From NCBI RefSeq assembly GCF_007004135.1, contig NZ_VJMG01000001.1, positions 16,291 to 80,290 on the forward strand: a DNA stretch of 64,000 nucleotides, written 5' to 3'. The position numbers were made by a program, and so were the translations under genes. The notes beneath the pieces were generated by a model. The model was not told the origin of the DNA, ran no database searches, and saw only the letters and a list, made by a program, of their open reading frames with translations. How positions within the stretch are numbered: the first letter of the stretch is position 1; each line of letters starts with the position of its first letter. Of this stretch, positions 36,748 to 46,410 are shown in pieces. This stretch comes from Affinirhizobium straminoryzae (lineage in GTDB: Bacteria; Pseudomonadota; Alphaproteobacteria; Rhizobiales; Rhizobiaceae).

Positions 36748-37452
36748 ATGAAGATCACCTGGCTTGGCCACGCGGCCTTCCGGATTGAAACTGCCGGCGC
36801 CAAAATCCTGATCGACCCCTTCCTGAGCTACAATCCGTCTTTTGCGGATCAGGATCGCAAGGCGGTGGCCGAAGGCATCACCCATATTCTCCTGACCCAC
36901 GGCCATGGCGATCATGTGGGCGACACCGTCGCGCTGGCCAACGAGACCGGCGCCGTGGTGCTTGCCAATGCCGATCTTGCCGCCTGGCTGGCTGCCAAGG
37001 GCGTCAAGAAGATCGAGATGGGCAATACCGGCGGCACGGTAAACCTCGGCGGCTTTACCGCCACCTTCACCCAGGCGCTGCATTCCTCCGCGCAGATCAC
37101 CGAGGACGGTGTGTCCCATTCGCTCGGCAGTGCCAACGGCCTGATGCTGCATTTCGATGATGAGCCCTCGCTGCTGCATATGGGCGATACCGACATTTTT
37201 ACCGATATGGGCCTGATCAACGAATTGCACCAGCCGGATATCGGGCTGGTGCCGATCGGCGACCGCTTCACCATGGGCGGTGCCGTGGCGGCCTTGGCCT
37301 GCCAGCGCTTCTTCGATTTCAAGCATGCCATCCCCTGCCACTATGGCACCTTCCCGATCATCGACCAGACCCCCGAGACCTTCGTGAAGGGAATGGACGG
37401 CCTGAAGACGCGGGTCGAGACGCCCAAGGTCGGAACGGTGCTCAGCTTCTGA
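36748..37452 (+). CDS. UPF0173 metal-dependent hydrolase
   Basis: Metallo-beta-lactamase-fold protein of 234 residues. Zinc motifs: WLGHAAF near the N-terminus, [10 protein letters not shown], the [11 protein letters not shown] region and the late CHYGTFP. The family is annotated as metal-dependent hydrolase; the substrate is unknown. The start MKITWLGHA at 36748 has AAGGAG eight bases upstream. Monocistronic. Confidence 0.93.
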   Translation: MKITWLGHAAFRIETAGAKILIDPFLSYNPSFADQDRKAVAEGITHILLTHGHGDHVGDTVALANETGAVVLANADLAAWLAAKGVKKIEMGNTGGTVNLGGFTATFTQALHSSAQITEDGVSHSLGSANGLMLHFDDEPSLLHMGDTDIFTDMGLINELHQPDIGLVPIGDRFTMGGAVAALACQRFFDFKHAIPCHYGTFPIIDQTPETFVKGMDGLKTRVETPKVGTVLSF

Positions 37453-37465
37453 TCGTTCGCCTTAC

Positions 37466-37493
37466 GGCTGCGGCTCGCTCGCGAGCCGCAGCC
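37466..37493 (+). terminator. strong hairpin after the UPF0173 gene
   Basis: Perfect 12-bp stem GGCTGCGGCTCG/CGAGCCGCAGCC with a four-base loop, 13 bp past the stop codon. No T-run follows, so termination may be imperfect or Rho-assisted. Confidence 0.6.
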
Positions 37494-37616
37494 CTGCCGC
37501 GCGGGCGATGCCGGCAGCTTCGGATCTAGGCAATCTTCGCCGGTTCCCCGCCACAAAAAAGTACGGTTGACTGCCATCAATCCACGGGACCTCCAGATGG
37601 TCGAAGGATTGTTGAT

Positions 37617-39482
37617 GTGCGCCGCTATGCCTCCCTTATCTTGCTGAGCGTGATCGTATCGACGCATGCCGCCGTCGCGGCGGAGTCTCCTCTTGATCCG
37701 TTTGCCTCCGATGCCGAGATCGTTTTTCACGACGAGGTGGAGGTCAACGACGACGACACCGGTACCTTCACTGAAACCCTTGACCGGACCATACAGCGCA
37801 CCGGGGACATCGCCGGTGCCGGGCAGGTGTCCTATGTCTTTGATCCCGAGCATCAGACCTTCAAGCTTTTGCAGGGATGGGTCGACACGACGGATGGCGT
37901 GCGCCTGAACGTGGCGCCAGAGAGCGTGATGGTGCGCCCCAGCCACGCTGCCAGTTCGGCACCGGGTTTTGTCTCGACGATGACGGCGACCATCGTGCTG
38001 CCGCAGATCACCGTTGGTGCCAAGGTGCATCTGCGGGTAGAGCGAAAGACGGTCCGGGCTTTTGAGGCCACCGGCTTCAACACCAGCTTCTATCTGTCGC
38101 CGGTCCGCACCGGCGATTTTTACGTGGCTGTGCACGTGTCGAAGGACAAGCCGCTGTCAATCGGCGCGCGCAACGGCTTTACGGTGGTTCGCGACGAGAG
38201 CCTGGAGGACCGCCGCTTCATCGAGGCGGAGGCGCATCTGCGCAATGTCTCGCCGGAAGACCAGGAGGTGCACATGCCGCCGCTCGACGACATCGTGCCG
38301 CTGTTCACGCTGTCGACGCTCAAGGACTATGCGGATCTCGGCCGGCGTTATCACGCCCTCGCCGATGGCAAGGATGCGGTGACGCCGGAAATCCAGGCGC
38401 TGGCGGATCAGGTGGCGGGCAGCCAGACCGGACTCGCGGCCGCGCGTGCGCTTTACAACTGGGTCGGAGGCCATATCCGCTATCTCGCTGTCGATCTCAG
38501 CGACGAGGCCGGCTATATCCCGCATCCGGCATCCGCCGTGCTGGCAGCCGGATACGGCGACTGCAAGGATCAGGTGGTTCTGCTGCAGGCGCTGCTGAAG
38601 GCGAAGGGCATTGCGTCCGAACCGGTAATCGTCAAGTGGTCGGAAGCCCAGCTGGACTGGCCGGCGCCGGAAACCGGTGCCTTCAACCACATGATCATCT
38701 ACCTGCCGGAGTTCGATCTCTACGCCAACCCGACCGACACGTTCACGCCCTTCGGCGTGCTGGATTATGGCCTGGTTGGCAAGCCGGCCCTGCATGCGAC
38801 GGCAACACCGGTGATGCGACGAATACCGTCGTTGAAGCCGCAGGACGCACAGTTCTCCACCACCGGGACGATTGCCATTGCCGAGGACGGGTCACTGTCT
38901 GGCACGGCGCGCGTGTCGATGACGCCCATGCTCGGTGTTTACCTGCGTCGCGAGCTGTCGACGGACAAGCAGCAGATTACTGTGATGAGGAACGCGGCCG
39001 CCCATCTGCCCCAGCCGGCGACTGGCAATCTTCAGGTGACGAAGCCGGATGATCTCGAAACTCCCTTCAGTTTTTCAATGACCTGGCGCGCGCCGCAGGC
39101 GGTGAAGCCTGCCGGTTTCGTTCTGCCCGCCATGCCGGATTTCTCGCCCAATCCCTCGCCGCAGAGCTATCTTGGCAGCAGCAAGCCGAGGCGTTTTGGC
39201 GCCTTTTTCGGTCCGAAGACGCTGAACTGGCGCCTGACGCTGACAGCGCCGGCAGGCCAAAACTTCACGACGGTGCCGGCCGACGTGCATGTCACGAATG
39301 AAACCGGAAGCTATGACGCGCATTACGAAAATGCCGGCGGCAGCCTCACCATCACCCGGACGCTGGTGCTGAAGCAGTGGGTAGTTCCGGCCGCAGGCTA
39401 TGGTGCGGTGGAGGCGATCTTCCGCGCCATCGTGGCCGATCAGGGCGCCATCGTCAGCATTGCCAGGACGAATAAGACGTAA
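37617..39482 (+). CDS. exported DUF3857 / transglutaminase-like protein
   Basis: A 621-residue secreted or periplasmic protein: signal peptide (LILLSVIVSTHAAVAA), a DUF3857 domain (about residues 40-220), then a transglutaminase-like core with a complete triad C316 (GYGDCKDQ), H358 (FNHMIIYLPEF) and D374 (YANPTDTFTPFG), and a C-terminal beta-rich domain. The family probably acts as protease or cross-linker on the envelope, but no substrate is known. The start is a GTG with AAGGA eight bases upstream. It stands alone between the UPF0173 gene and gatC. Confidence 0.85.
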   Translation: MRRYASLILLSVIVSTHAAVAAESPLDPFASDAEIVFHDEVEVNDDDTGTFTETLDRTIQRTGDIAGAGQVSYVFDPEHQTFKLLQGWVDTTDGVRLNVAPESVMVRPSHAASSAPGFVSTMTATIVLPQITVGAKVHLRVERKTVRAFEATGFNTSFYLSPVRTGDFYVAVHVSKDKPLSIGARNGFTVVRDESLEDRRFIEAEAHLRNVSPEDQEVHMPPLDDIVPLFTLSTLKDYADLGRRYHALADGKDAVTPEIQALADQVAGSQTGLAAARALYNWVGGHIRYLAVDLSDEAGYIPHPASAVLAAGYGDCKDQVVLLQALLKAKGIASEPVIVKWSEAQLDWPAPETGAFNHMIIYLPEFDLYANPTDTFTPFGVLDYGLVGKPALHATATPVMRRIPSLKPQDAQFSTTGTIAIAEDGSLSGTARVSMTPMLGVYLRRELSTDKQQITVMRNAAAHLPQPATGNLQVTKPDDLETPFSFSMTWRAPQAVKPAGFVLPAMPDFSPNPSPQSYLGSSKPRRFGAFFGPKTLNWRLTLTAPAGQNFTTVPADVHVTNETGSYDAHYENAGGSLTITRTLVLKQWVVPAAGYGAVEAIFRAIVADQGAIVSIARTNKT

Positions 39483-39624
39483 AGGTCGCATGCTGCGGCC
39501 AGCATGGGCGGCGTTGCAGGGAGCGGCGTCGTTCCGATAAGGCGCCATGTGCCTGCCAAACCCGTTGCGAAGCCGGGACGCGGCCATTATAGCGGGAGGG
39601 AAATCCCAAAGCCGGAGAGAGATC

Positions 39625-39912
39625 ATGTCCGTCGACCTTGCCACCGTGAAGCGCGTCGCGCGCCTGTCCCGTATTGCCGTTACCGATGAGGAGGCCGGGC
39701 GGATGATGGGTGAACTGAACGGCATCCTCGGCTTTGTCGAACAACTGTCGGAAGTGAACGTCTCCGGTGTCGAGCCTATGACCTCGGTCACGCCGATCAC
39801 CATGCGCCGTCGTGCGGATGCCGTGACCGATGGCGACAAGGCCGCCGCTGTGGTGGCCAATGCCCCGGCGACCGACCAGAATTTCTTCCTCGTGCCGAAG
39901 GTCGTCGAGTAA
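39625..39912 (+). CDS. gatC: aspartyl/glutamyl-tRNA amidotransferase subunit C
   Basis: Small stabilising subunit of GatCAB, which converts Glu-tRNA-Gln and Asp-tRNA-Asn to the amide forms. Ninety-five residues with the family patterns [35 protein letters not shown] and the C-terminal [16 protein letters not shown] lies before the ATG. It is followed by gatA; gatB lies 2.2 kb further on, separated by inserted genes. Confidence 0.95.
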   Translation: MSVDLATVKRVARLSRIAVTDEEAGRMMGELNGILGFVEQLSEVNVSGVEPMTSVTPITMRRRADAVTDGDKAAAVVANAPATDQNFFLVPKVVE

Positions 39913-39966
39913 GCGGGCTTCCGCTGCCGCTCCGACCTGTTTCCGCTGCACCCGAACGAGATGATC

Positions 39967-41448
39967 ATGACCGACCTGACAAGCCTCACCATTGCCGCCG
40001 CCCGTGACAAACTGAAGTCCCGCGAGATTTCCGCGCTCGACCTGACCGAAAGCTATCTCAAGGCCATCGAGGCCGCCAACGGTGCCCTGAACGCCTATGT
40101 GGCCGTCACGCCTGAAAAGGCGCTTGCCATGGCCAAGGCCTCCGATGCCCGTCTTGCCGAGGGCAAGGGCGGTGCGCTGGAAGGCATTCCGCTCGGCGTG
40201 AAGGACTTGTTTGCCACCGAGGGCGTGCACACGCAGGCCTGCAGCCACATTCTCGACGGCTTCAAGCCGAACTACGAATCGACGGTCACGGACAAGCTCT
40301 GGGCCGAAGGCGCCGTGATGCTGGGCAAGCTCAACATGGACGAGTTTGCCATGGGCTCCTCCAACGAGAGCTCCTATTACGGCCCGGCGGTCAACCCGTG
40401 GAAGGCGGAAGGCTCCGACGAGAAGCTCGTGCCCGGCGGCTCGTCCGGCGGCTCGGCGGCGGCCGTTGCCGCGCATCTGTGCGCCGGTGCCACCGCCACC
40501 GATACCGGCGGCTCGATCCGCCAGCCAGCCGCCTTTACCGGGACCGTCGGCATCAAGCCCACCTATGGCCGCTGCTCGCGTTTCGGTATCGTCGCCTATG
40601 CCTCCTCGCTCGATCAGGCCGGCCCGATCGCCCGCGATGTGCGCGATGCGGCGATCCTGCTGAAGTCGATGGCCGGTGTGGACAAGAGAGACACGACTTC
40701 CGTCGACCTGCCGGTGCCGGATTACGAGGCAGCGCTGGGACAGTCGCTGAAGGGCATGAAGATCGGTATTCCGAAGGAATATCGCCTTGACGGCATGTCG
40801 GAAGAGATCGAAACCCTCTGGGCGCAGGGCGTCGAGTGGCTGAAGGACGCCGGTGCGGAAGTGGTGGAGATCTCTCTGCCGCACACGAAATATGCTCTGC
40901 CGGCCTATTACATCGTGGCGCCCGCCGAGGCCTCGTCGAACCTCGCCCGCTATGACGGCGTGCGGTATGGCCTGCGCGTCGAGGGCCGCGATATCGCCGA
41001 TATGTACGAAAAGACCCGCGCGGCCGGCTTCGGCAAGGAAGTGCAGCGCCGTATCATGATCGGCACCTATGTGCTCTCTGCCGGCTATTACGACGCCTAT
41101 TACCTCAAGGCGCAGAAGGTGCGCACGCTGATCAAGCGCGATTTCGAGGATGCCTTCCACGCCGGCGTCGATGCGATCCTGGCGCCGATCACGCCGTCGT
41201 CTGCCTTTGCCATCGGCGACAAGGAACTGGCGGCCGATCCGGTCAAGATGTACCTGCAGGACGTCTTTACCATCACGCTCAACATGGCGGGTCTGCCGGG
41301 GATTTCCGTGCCGGCTGGTCTCGACCGCAAGGGATTGCCGCTCGGCCTGCAACTGATCGGCAAGCCGTTCGAGGAAGAGACGCTGTTCAAGACCGCCCAT
41401 GTGATGGAAAAGGCCGCCGGCACGTTTTCGCCGAAGGCCTGGTGGTAA
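39967..41448 (+). CDS. gatA: aspartyl/glutamyl-tRNA amidotransferase subunit A
   Basis: Glutaminase subunit of GatCAB. In 493 residues the amidase Ser-cisSer-Lys triad is visible: K79 ([10 protein letters not shown]), S159 ([13 protein letters not shown]) and S183 ([12 protein letters not shown]). The start at 39967 is chosen because ACGAG lies six bases upstream; an ATG at 39961 has no spacing from that site. It lies 54 bp after gatC and its end overlaps a GNAT gene by seven bases. Confidence 0.95.
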   Translation: MTDLTSLTIAAARDKLKSREISALDLTESYLKAIEAANGALNAYVAVTPEKALAMAKASDARLAEGKGGALEGIPLGVKDLFATEGVHTQACSHILDGFKPNYESTVTDKLWAEGAVMLGKLNMDEFAMGSSNESSYYGPAVNPWKAEGSDEKLVPGGSSGGSAAAVAAHLCAGATATDTGGSIRQPAAFTGTVGIKPTYGRCSRFGIVAYASSLDQAGPIARDVRDAAILLKSMAGVDKRDTTSVDLPVPDYEAALGQSLKGMKIGIPKEYRLDGMSEEIETLWAQGVEWLKDAGAEVVEISLPHTKYALPAYYIVAPAEASSNLARYDGVRYGLRVEGRDIADMYEKTRAAGFGKEVQRRIMIGTYVLSAGYYDAYYLKAQKVRTLIKRDFEDAFHAGVDAILAPITPSSAFAIGDKELAADPVKMYLQDVFTITLNMAGLPGISVPAGLDRKGLPLGLQLIGKPFEEETLFKTAHVMEKAAGTFSPKAWW

Positions 41449-41963
41449 GCGGGTTCACCATACGCCCCATGGCGGCCGCCGATCATCGGGCGGTCACTGC
41501 CGTCGGTTTTGCGGCCTGGCAATCGAGCGATGCGTTTCGCGAGAGCGGCCTGCCGCTCGACCGTCTGGAGATGATCCGGCATGCCTATGACCGTTTTCTC
41601 GATGAGGCCGGAGACAGGATCGCCGTCGCAGACATCGAGGGCCGCGTTGCCGGCTGGACGGCGCGGGAGACGGAGCCCGACTATATTTCCGACCTCTGGG
41701 TCGATCCGGCCTTTCAGGGGCGCGGCGTCGGCAAGGCCTTGATCTTGCATCTGCTTGCAGTCATGCGTGAGGAAGGGCTCGCGCGGGCGCGCATCCACAC
41801 GCATGGCAACAATGCCGGCGCGATCCGGCTTTATCAGCGCTGCGGCTTTTCCATTGTCTGGCGCGGGCTGGAATATTCCAGAAGTCTCGGCGTGGAACAC
41901 GAGAAGGTGCATCTGGCGATGGGGCTGACGCCCGAGCCGGATGTCAGCGCTTCGACTGTGTGA
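41442..41963 (+). CDS. GNAT family N-acetyltransferase (copy 1)
   Basis: A 173-residue acetyl-CoA-dependent acetyltransferase. The acetyl-CoA loop is Q-G-R-G-V-G-K-A, preceded by [10 protein letters not shown]; the C-terminal motif is [13 protein letters not shown]. It starts with GTG inside the end of gatA (seven-base overlap), so it is translated with the gat operon. It is clearly related to the GNAT at 43.0 kb. The substrate is unknown. Confidence 0.85.
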   Translation: MVSGFTIRPMAAADHRAVTAVGFAAWQSSDAFRESGLPLDRLEMIRHAYDRFLDEAGDRIAVADIEGRVAGWTARETEPDYISDLWVDPAFQGRGVGKALILHLLAVMREEGLARARIHTHGNNAGAIRLYQRCGFSIVWRGLEYSRSLGVEHEKVHLAMGLTPEPDVSASTV

Positions 41964-42195
41964 TCATGTAGGCCTTCAGCACGGCATTCATCCGGGTCTG
42001 ATATCCCTTTCCCTGGGCACGAAACCAGTCCAGCACATCGGAATCGATGCGCATCGTGACCTGCGCCTTGCCCATCAGCTGAACGAGTTCGGCGGCTTCG
42101 AAAAAGCGATCGTCAAGCTGCGGAATGTCGCTGTAGTCGATGGTGTCATCGCTCCGCTCTGCCAGAGTCCGCACGCGGTTTGGCGAGATGCTCAT
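41944..42195 (-). CDS. brnA: BrnA antitoxin
   Basis: Ribbon-helix-helix antitoxin of the BrnTA module, 83 residues. The core QVTMRIDSDVLDWFRAQGKG followed by YQTRMNAVLKAYM is the BrnA signature. It should bind BrnT and repress the operon. It overlaps the end of brnT by 50 bp, the usual coupling, and its own 3' end overlaps the GNAT gene by 20 bp on the opposite strand. Confidence 0.88.
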   Translation of the reverse strand: MSISPNRVRTLAERSDDTIDYSDIPQLDDRFFEAAELVQLMGKAQVTMRIDSDVLDWFRAQGKGYQTRMNAVLKAYMITQSKR

Positions 42196-42454
42196 AGTAG
42201 CGTTGCCTTTCTTTCCTGTTGGCGAGACGCGCCGAAATTAGTCGGGTCACGCCTTTGCGATCCGTGTGAACGACGACGATGACCACGATATCTGCGATTG
42301 CGCCGACGGTGATCCATCGTTCTTTGCGATAGGCAAAGCGGTCGTCCCGGGCACTCAACACGGGACCGTCGAAGATAAGGCTCGCCTCTTCGAAGGAGAG
42401 ACCGTTCGTCTCCAGATTGGCGCGGTTCTTCGCGTCGTCCCAGCCAAACGCCAT
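42146..42454 (-). CDS. brnT: BrnT ribonuclease toxin
   Basis: RelE-fold ribonuclease toxin, 102 residues. It begins FGWDDAKNRANLETNGLSF, continues with EASLIFDGP and ends with ISARLANRKERQRYYEHL, as in Brucella BrnT. The usual histidine in the N-terminal NxxKHGxSF segment is replaced (ETNGLSF). The toxin is first and antitoxin second, the typical brnTA order. The operon is monocistronic, minus strand, between gatA and gatB. Confidence 0.88.
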   Translation of the reverse strand: MAFGWDDAKNRANLETNGLSFEEASLIFDGPVLSARDDRFAYRKERWITVGAIADIVVIVVVHTDRKGVTRLISARLANRKERQRYYEHLAKPRADSGRAER

Positions 42455-42456
42455 GT

Positions 42457-42474
42457 CTCAAATGTAGCTACAAA
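42457..42474. promoter_or_regulatory. candidate BrnA operator
   Basis: Perfect palindrome TGTAGCTACA at 42463-42472, flanked on the minus strand by two direct CATTTG repeats. It lies three to twenty bases upstream of the brnT start, where an autorepressor would bind. Confidence 0.45.
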
Positions 42475-42489
42475 TGGCGTTGCAAGTAA

Positions 42490-42518
42490 GGCCGGCGCCG
42501 GATCATCCGGCGCCGGCC
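42490..42518 (-). terminator. very strong GC hairpin after yjhX
   Basis: GGCCGGCGCCGGAT and ATCCGGCGCCGGCC are exact complements around a single base, so a stem of 12-13 bp can form. It lies between the yjhX stop and the brnT start. There is no T-run. Confidence 0.6.
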
Positions 42519-42524
42519 GAGTCG

Positions 42525-42782
42525 TTATCGGTTGTCCTGCTCCGCGCGCACCAGAACCAGACCGCGTTCGGTGATGCGGTAGGGCTTGCCGCCCTGTGAG
42601 GCGATGGCGCGCTTCTGTTTGAGCTTGCGGAAGGTTGTCAGGTCGAGGCCGGCAAACAGCCAGCCTTCGCGGGTGAAGAGGTTCACCTTGTCGATCTTGC
42701 GCTGGTCATTGCGGATGAGTTCGATTCGTCCGCCCTGAGCGAGCAGGTGGAGGATGCGCTGTTCGGCGCGGGAAATATCCAT
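42525..42782 (-). CDS. yjhX: YjhX family (UPF0386) protein
   Basis: Eighty-five residues from MDISRAEQRILHLLAQGGRI to RAEQDNR, close to E. coli YjhX, which has been proposed as a toxin paired with the GNAT YjhQ. A winged-helix-like fold is expected (LTTFRKLKQKRAIASQGGKPYRITERG). The start is MDIS at 42782. No antitoxin is co-directional, but a GNAT gene starts 267 bp away on the other strand. The toxin role is inference. Confidence 0.85.
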   Translation of the reverse strand: MDISRAEQRILHLLAQGGRIELIRNDQRKIDKVNLFTREGWLFAGLDLTTFRKLKQKRAIASQGGKPYRITERGLVLVRAEQDNR

Positions 42783-43048
42783 GATATGAGGTCCGAAAGG
42801 TCCCGTCGGGACGCACAAAACGGTTCCGGACGCACGGGCATGCGCCGGGGCTCGGTTTTGTTCGGGCAACCTGCAAAGGTCTATTCGCAGGCTGCCCCTT
42901 AACGGGACTCGGACAAATTCGACATCAAAACTCCATATGCTGCTAAAACTAGCGGAAAAGCGGCATGGGATCAATCTGTTAGCCGAAGGTTTGGCTTGGC
43001 AAGACAAGGCGTGGGTGTTCTACTGGGCCTCGACATACAGGGCCGACC

Positions 43049-43558
43049 ATGCCGACCATCCGCAATGCCCGAGAAGATGAAGCCGAACTGCTGAGCGAAA
43101 TTGGCCTGCGCGCCTGGGAGGACGCGATGGGTGAAATCGGCGTCAGCCCCGAATTGCGCGAGAACGCACAGGCGGCCTTTCGTGGCTTCACCTACGGCGC
43201 CTGGCTTACAATCACCGTGGTGGAGGAGGCAGGCACTGTGGCCGGCTGGGCGGCGCGCGAGGGGCTTGATGAACTGATCAGCGATTTCTGGATCGATCCC
43301 GCCTTCAAGCGGCGGGGGCTTGGCACGGCACTTCTGCGGGAAATCGAGGAGCAGATCGCGGCGCATGGCCATCCGGTTGCGCGGCTGGAAACCCATGCCC
43401 GCAATGTCGAGGCACTGCGCTTTTTCGAGGGCAAGGGCTATGGTGTCAACTGGCTGTCGGTCGTCTATTCTCCGAAGCTCGACCAGGATGTGCAGTCGGT
43501 GGGGCTCTCCAAGCAGCTTGTCGAGGAAGACGAGGCGCCGTTCGGCTATGACGTGTAA
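43049..43558 (+). CDS. GNAT family N-acetyltransferase (copy 2)
   Basis: A 169-residue acetyltransferase with ISDFWIDPAFKRRGLGTALL and ALRFFEGKGYGVNW. It shares with copy 1 (41.4 kb) the pattern GW-x-ARE ... ISD-x-W-x-DPAF, so the two are paralogues. Divergent from yjhX and 93 bp before gatB. The substrate is unknown. Confidence 0.82.
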   Translation: MPTIRNAREDEAELLSEIGLRAWEDAMGEIGVSPELRENAQAAFRGFTYGAWLTITVVEEAGTVAGWAAREGLDELISDFWIDPAFKRRGLGTALLREIEEQIAAHGHPVARLETHARNVEALRFFEGKGYGVNWLSVVYSPKLDQDVQSVGLSKQLVEEDEAPFGYDV

Positions 43559-43651
43559 GCTGTGGCGGCGCAGTGGTCGCAAAGCTTGCGCCACCGCCCC
43601 ATTTGCTCTACCTGACGAACAACCGAACAGACTGCATGAAGAGCTTTTTCC

Positions 43652-45157
43652 ATGACCATTGTCGACGTCCGTACGCCTGATCCGAAACGCCTCATTCCCG
43701 GCGCCACCGGCGACTGGGAAGTGATCATCGGCATGGAAGTGCACGCCCAGGTGCTCTCGAAGTCCAAGCTGTTTTCCGGTGCATCGACCGAGTTCGGAAA
43801 GGCGCAGAATTCCAACGTATCGCTGGTGGATGCGGCCATGCCCGGCATGCTTCCCGTGATCAACGAGGAATGTGTGAAGCAGGCGGTGCGCACCGGTCTT
43901 GGCCTCAAGGCGCAGATCAACAACCGCTCGATCTTCGACCGCAAGAACTATTTCTATCCGGACCTGCCGCAGGGCTACCAGATCTCGCAGTTCAAGGATC
44001 CGATCGTCGGCGAAGGCAAGATCGTCATCTCGCTCGGTCCGGACCGGCAGGGCCAGTTCGAGGATATCGAGATCGGCATCGAGCGCCTGCATCTGGAACA
44101 GGATGCCGGCAAGCTGATGCATGACCAGCACCCGACCATGTCCTATGTCGACCTGAACCGCTCCGGCGTCGCCCTGATGGAAATCGTCTCCAAGCCCGAC
44201 ATGCGTTCGTCCGACGAGGCCAAGGCGTATATGACGAAGCTGCGCTCCATCGTACGCTATCTCGGCACCTGCGACGGCAACATGGACGAAGGCTCCATGC
44301 GCGCCGACGTCAATGTGTCCGTGCGCCGCCCCGGTGAAGCCTTCGGAACCCGCTGCGAGATCAAGAACGTCAACTCGATCCGCTTCATCGGCCAAGCGAT
44401 CGAATATGAGGCGCGTCGCCAGATCGCCATTCTGGAAGAGGGCGGCACGATCGACCAGGAGACCCGCCTGTTCGACCCGAACAAGGGCGAGACGCGTTCC
44501 ATGCGCTCCAAGGAAGATGCGCATGACTATCGCTACTTCCCCGATCCGGACCTGTTGCCGCTGGAATTCGACGATGCCTTCGTGGCGGAGCTGAAGGCGG
44601 ATCTGCCGGAACTGCCGGACGACAAGAAGGCCCGCTTCGTGGCTGAACTCGGCCTGTCCGTCTATGACGCCTCGGTGCTCGTCTCGGAAAAGGCGATTGC
44701 CGATTATTTCGAGGCCGTGGCTGCAGGCCGCGACGGAAAGACCGCGGCGAACTGGGTTATCAACGACCTGCTGGGCGCCTTGAACAAAGCCGGCAAAGGC
44801 ATTGAAGAGACTCCGGTTTCGCCGGCCCAGCTCGGCGGCATCATCGACCTCATCAAGGCCGAGACGATTTCCGGCAAGATCGCCAAGGACGTGTTCGAGA
44901 TCGTCTTCAACGAAGGCGGCGACCCGGCGGAGATCGTCGAGAGCCGCGGCATGAAGCAGGTGACCGATACCGGCGCCATCGAGAAGGCCGTGGACGACAT
45001 CATTGCCGCAAACCCCGATCAGGTGGCCAAGGTGAAGGCCAAGCCGACGCTGGCCGGCTGGTTCGTCGGTCAGGTGATGAAGGCGACGGGTGGCAAGGCC
45101 AATCCGCAGGCCGTGCAGGCGCTGGTGAAGGCGAAGCTCGGCATCGAAGACGAATGA
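43652..45157 (+). CDS. gatB: aspartyl/glutamyl-tRNA amidotransferase subunit B
   Basis: Kinase and tRNA-binding subunit of GatCAB, 501 residues. Core: [39 protein letters not shown] and [11 protein letters not shown], then the helical and YqeY-like tail domains ([20 protein letters not shown]), ending KLGIEDE. It completes the gat set although separated from gatA by 2.2 kb of inserted genes. Confidence 0.96.
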   Translation: MTIVDVRTPDPKRLIPGATGDWEVIIGMEVHAQVLSKSKLFSGASTEFGKAQNSNVSLVDAAMPGMLPVINEECVKQAVRTGLGLKAQINNRSIFDRKNYFYPDLPQGYQISQFKDPIVGEGKIVISLGPDRQGQFEDIEIGIERLHLEQDAGKLMHDQHPTMSYVDLNRSGVALMEIVSKPDMRSSDEAKAYMTKLRSIVRYLGTCDGNMDEGSMRADVNVSVRRPGEAFGTRCEIKNVNSIRFIGQAIEYEARRQIAILEEGGTIDQETRLFDPNKGETRSMRSKEDAHDYRYFPDPDLLPLEFDDAFVAELKADLPELPDDKKARFVAELGLSVYDASVLVSEKAIADYFEAVAAGRDGKTAANWVINDLLGALNKAGKGIEETPVSPAQLGGIIDLIKAETISGKIAKDVFEIVFNEGGDPAEIVESRGMKQVTDTGAIEKAVDDIIAANPDQVAKVKAKPTLAGWFVGQVMKATGGKANPQAVQALVKAKLGIEDE

Positions 45158-45163
45158 GGCGCT

Positions 45164-45182
45164 GCCCGGCCTAGAGCCGGGC
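45164..45182 (+). terminator. hairpin after gatB
   Basis: Perfect 7-bp stem GCCCGGC/GCCGGGC with loop CTAGA, seven bases past the gatB stop. No T-run, so its strength is uncertain. Confidence 0.5.
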
Positions 45183-45277
45183 CTGCTATCGAATCCGTGT
45201 CTGTCGAGGGGGCGTCGCGGCCCCCTTTGCGCTCACCTGTCCCGTATGTCTATGCAAGTCCTGTCCCGGAGGACCCC

Positions 45278-45778
45278 GTGGTGTTTTTTGTTCGTAGCGC
45301 CAGCGAAAAGGATGTCGAAGCGATCCGCGAGATCCTCGTGGAAACCTGGCACGCCACCTATGATGCCTTCTATGGCGAGGCGAAGGTCAACGAACTGATC
45401 GCTGCGTGGCATCGCCCGGCCACCATCCGCGCCAGCATCGGCAAGCGGGATGGCGAGTTTTTAGTGGCCGACGACGGCCGCCAGTTGGGCGGCATGGGCT
45501 ATGCGGTCATGTCCGATACGATGACGAAGACGGCGCTGCTGCGCCAGCTCTACGTGCGCCCGGCCTTCCAGGGGCAGGGCATTGGTCGCGATATCTTCGC
45601 GGAACTCGAAACCTGCTTCCCGGATGCGGAAATCATGCGCCTCGAGGTCGAGCCACGCAATGTGCGGGCGATCTCCTTCTACAGTCGGCTCGGCTTTGTC
45701 GAAGTCGACCGCACCAAGCATTGCGGTGCTGAAGGCAGTGGCATCGAGGCGGTCATCATGGAAAAGCCGCTGCTCTGA
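45278..45778 (+). CDS. GNAT family N-acetyltransferase (copy 3)
   Basis: A 166-residue acetyltransferase: RQLYVRPAFQGQGIGRDIF is the acetyl-CoA loop and VRAISFYSRLGFVEV the C-terminal motif. The GTG at 45278 is chosen because GGAGG lies five bases upstream; the frame is open 27 codons further but without a signal. Convergent with the P19 iron gene. The substrate is unknown. Confidence 0.8.
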   Translation: MVFFVRSASEKDVEAIREILVETWHATYDAFYGEAKVNELIAAWHRPATIRASIGKRDGEFLVADDGRQLGGMGYAVMSDTMTKTALLRQLYVRPAFQGQGIGRDIFAELETCFPDAEIMRLEVEPRNVRAISFYSRLGFVEVDRTKHCGAEGSGIEAVIMEKPLL

Positions 45779-45832
45779 GCGTGCACTCATTCCCGGTGCC
45801 GCGCCGTGTCGGCACGACACCGGGCGACGCGT

Positions 45833-46360
45833 TCACTTCTGCGGATAGTCGAAGCTGAAGGTTTCGACGATCGGCTTGGTCCAGAAGCCCGGCACGCCGG
45901 TTTCCGTGTCGATGTGGTGGTAGAAGCCGTTTGCTTCCGGCGAGGCATAGGTGAGTTCCACCTTGTAATGGCCGGGGCCATTCATCCGCACATTCTTCGC
46001 ATAATGCGGACCGTCCTTTGCCGTCATCGGCAGCAGTGTGCCGGAAGAGTTCCAGGGTGTGCCGTCCTTGGTCAGCTTGTAGCTGATCTTGAGATAGGGG
46101 ATCCAGGCATCTGTGGGATAGCCCCAGGGATTGTCTTCCTTGGCGTGCACGTCGGTTTCGAGATGCACGACGTCCTTGTCGCCCATCACCATGTTCTGCA
46201 TCATCGGGGCCATCTCGATACCGACCAGATAGCTTGCGGCGATTTCCAGATGTTCAGCCGTGACCGGGCCACCAATGGGGAATTCGCGGGCATTCGCCGG
46301 CAGGCTTGCCAGGGCGCCGGCCGTGGCTGCCAGCAGGCCGAGCGTCATCAACTTGCGCAT
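45833..46360 (-). CDS. P19-type periplasmic iron-transport protein (FtrA/FetP-like)
   Basis: Exported 175-residue protein: signal peptide (LMTLGLLAATAGALASLPANA), then an Ig-like fold with the methionine- and histidine-rich P19 patterns GIEMAPMMQNMVMG and VHLETDVHA, and a late HHIDTETGVPGFW. P19 proteins bind copper and iron and deliver ferrous/ferric iron to an FTR1 permease. It is third in the cupredoxin-FTR1-P19 operon, 50 bp after FTR1. The ATG at 46360 has AAAGG nine bases upstream. Confidence 0.88.
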   Translation of the reverse strand: MRKLMTLGLLAATAGALASLPANAREFPIGGPVTAEHLEIAASYLVGIEMAPMMQNMVMGDKDVVHLETDVHAKEDNPWGYPTDAWIPYLKISYKLTKDGTPWNSSGTLLPMTAKDGPHYAKNVRMNGPGHYKVELTYASPEANGFYHHIDTETGVPGFWTKPIVETFSFDYPQK

Positions 46361-46410
46361 TGCAATCATCCTTTCAGGACTGGAGAGAAGAAAACGGAAA
46401 GCGTCGCGGC

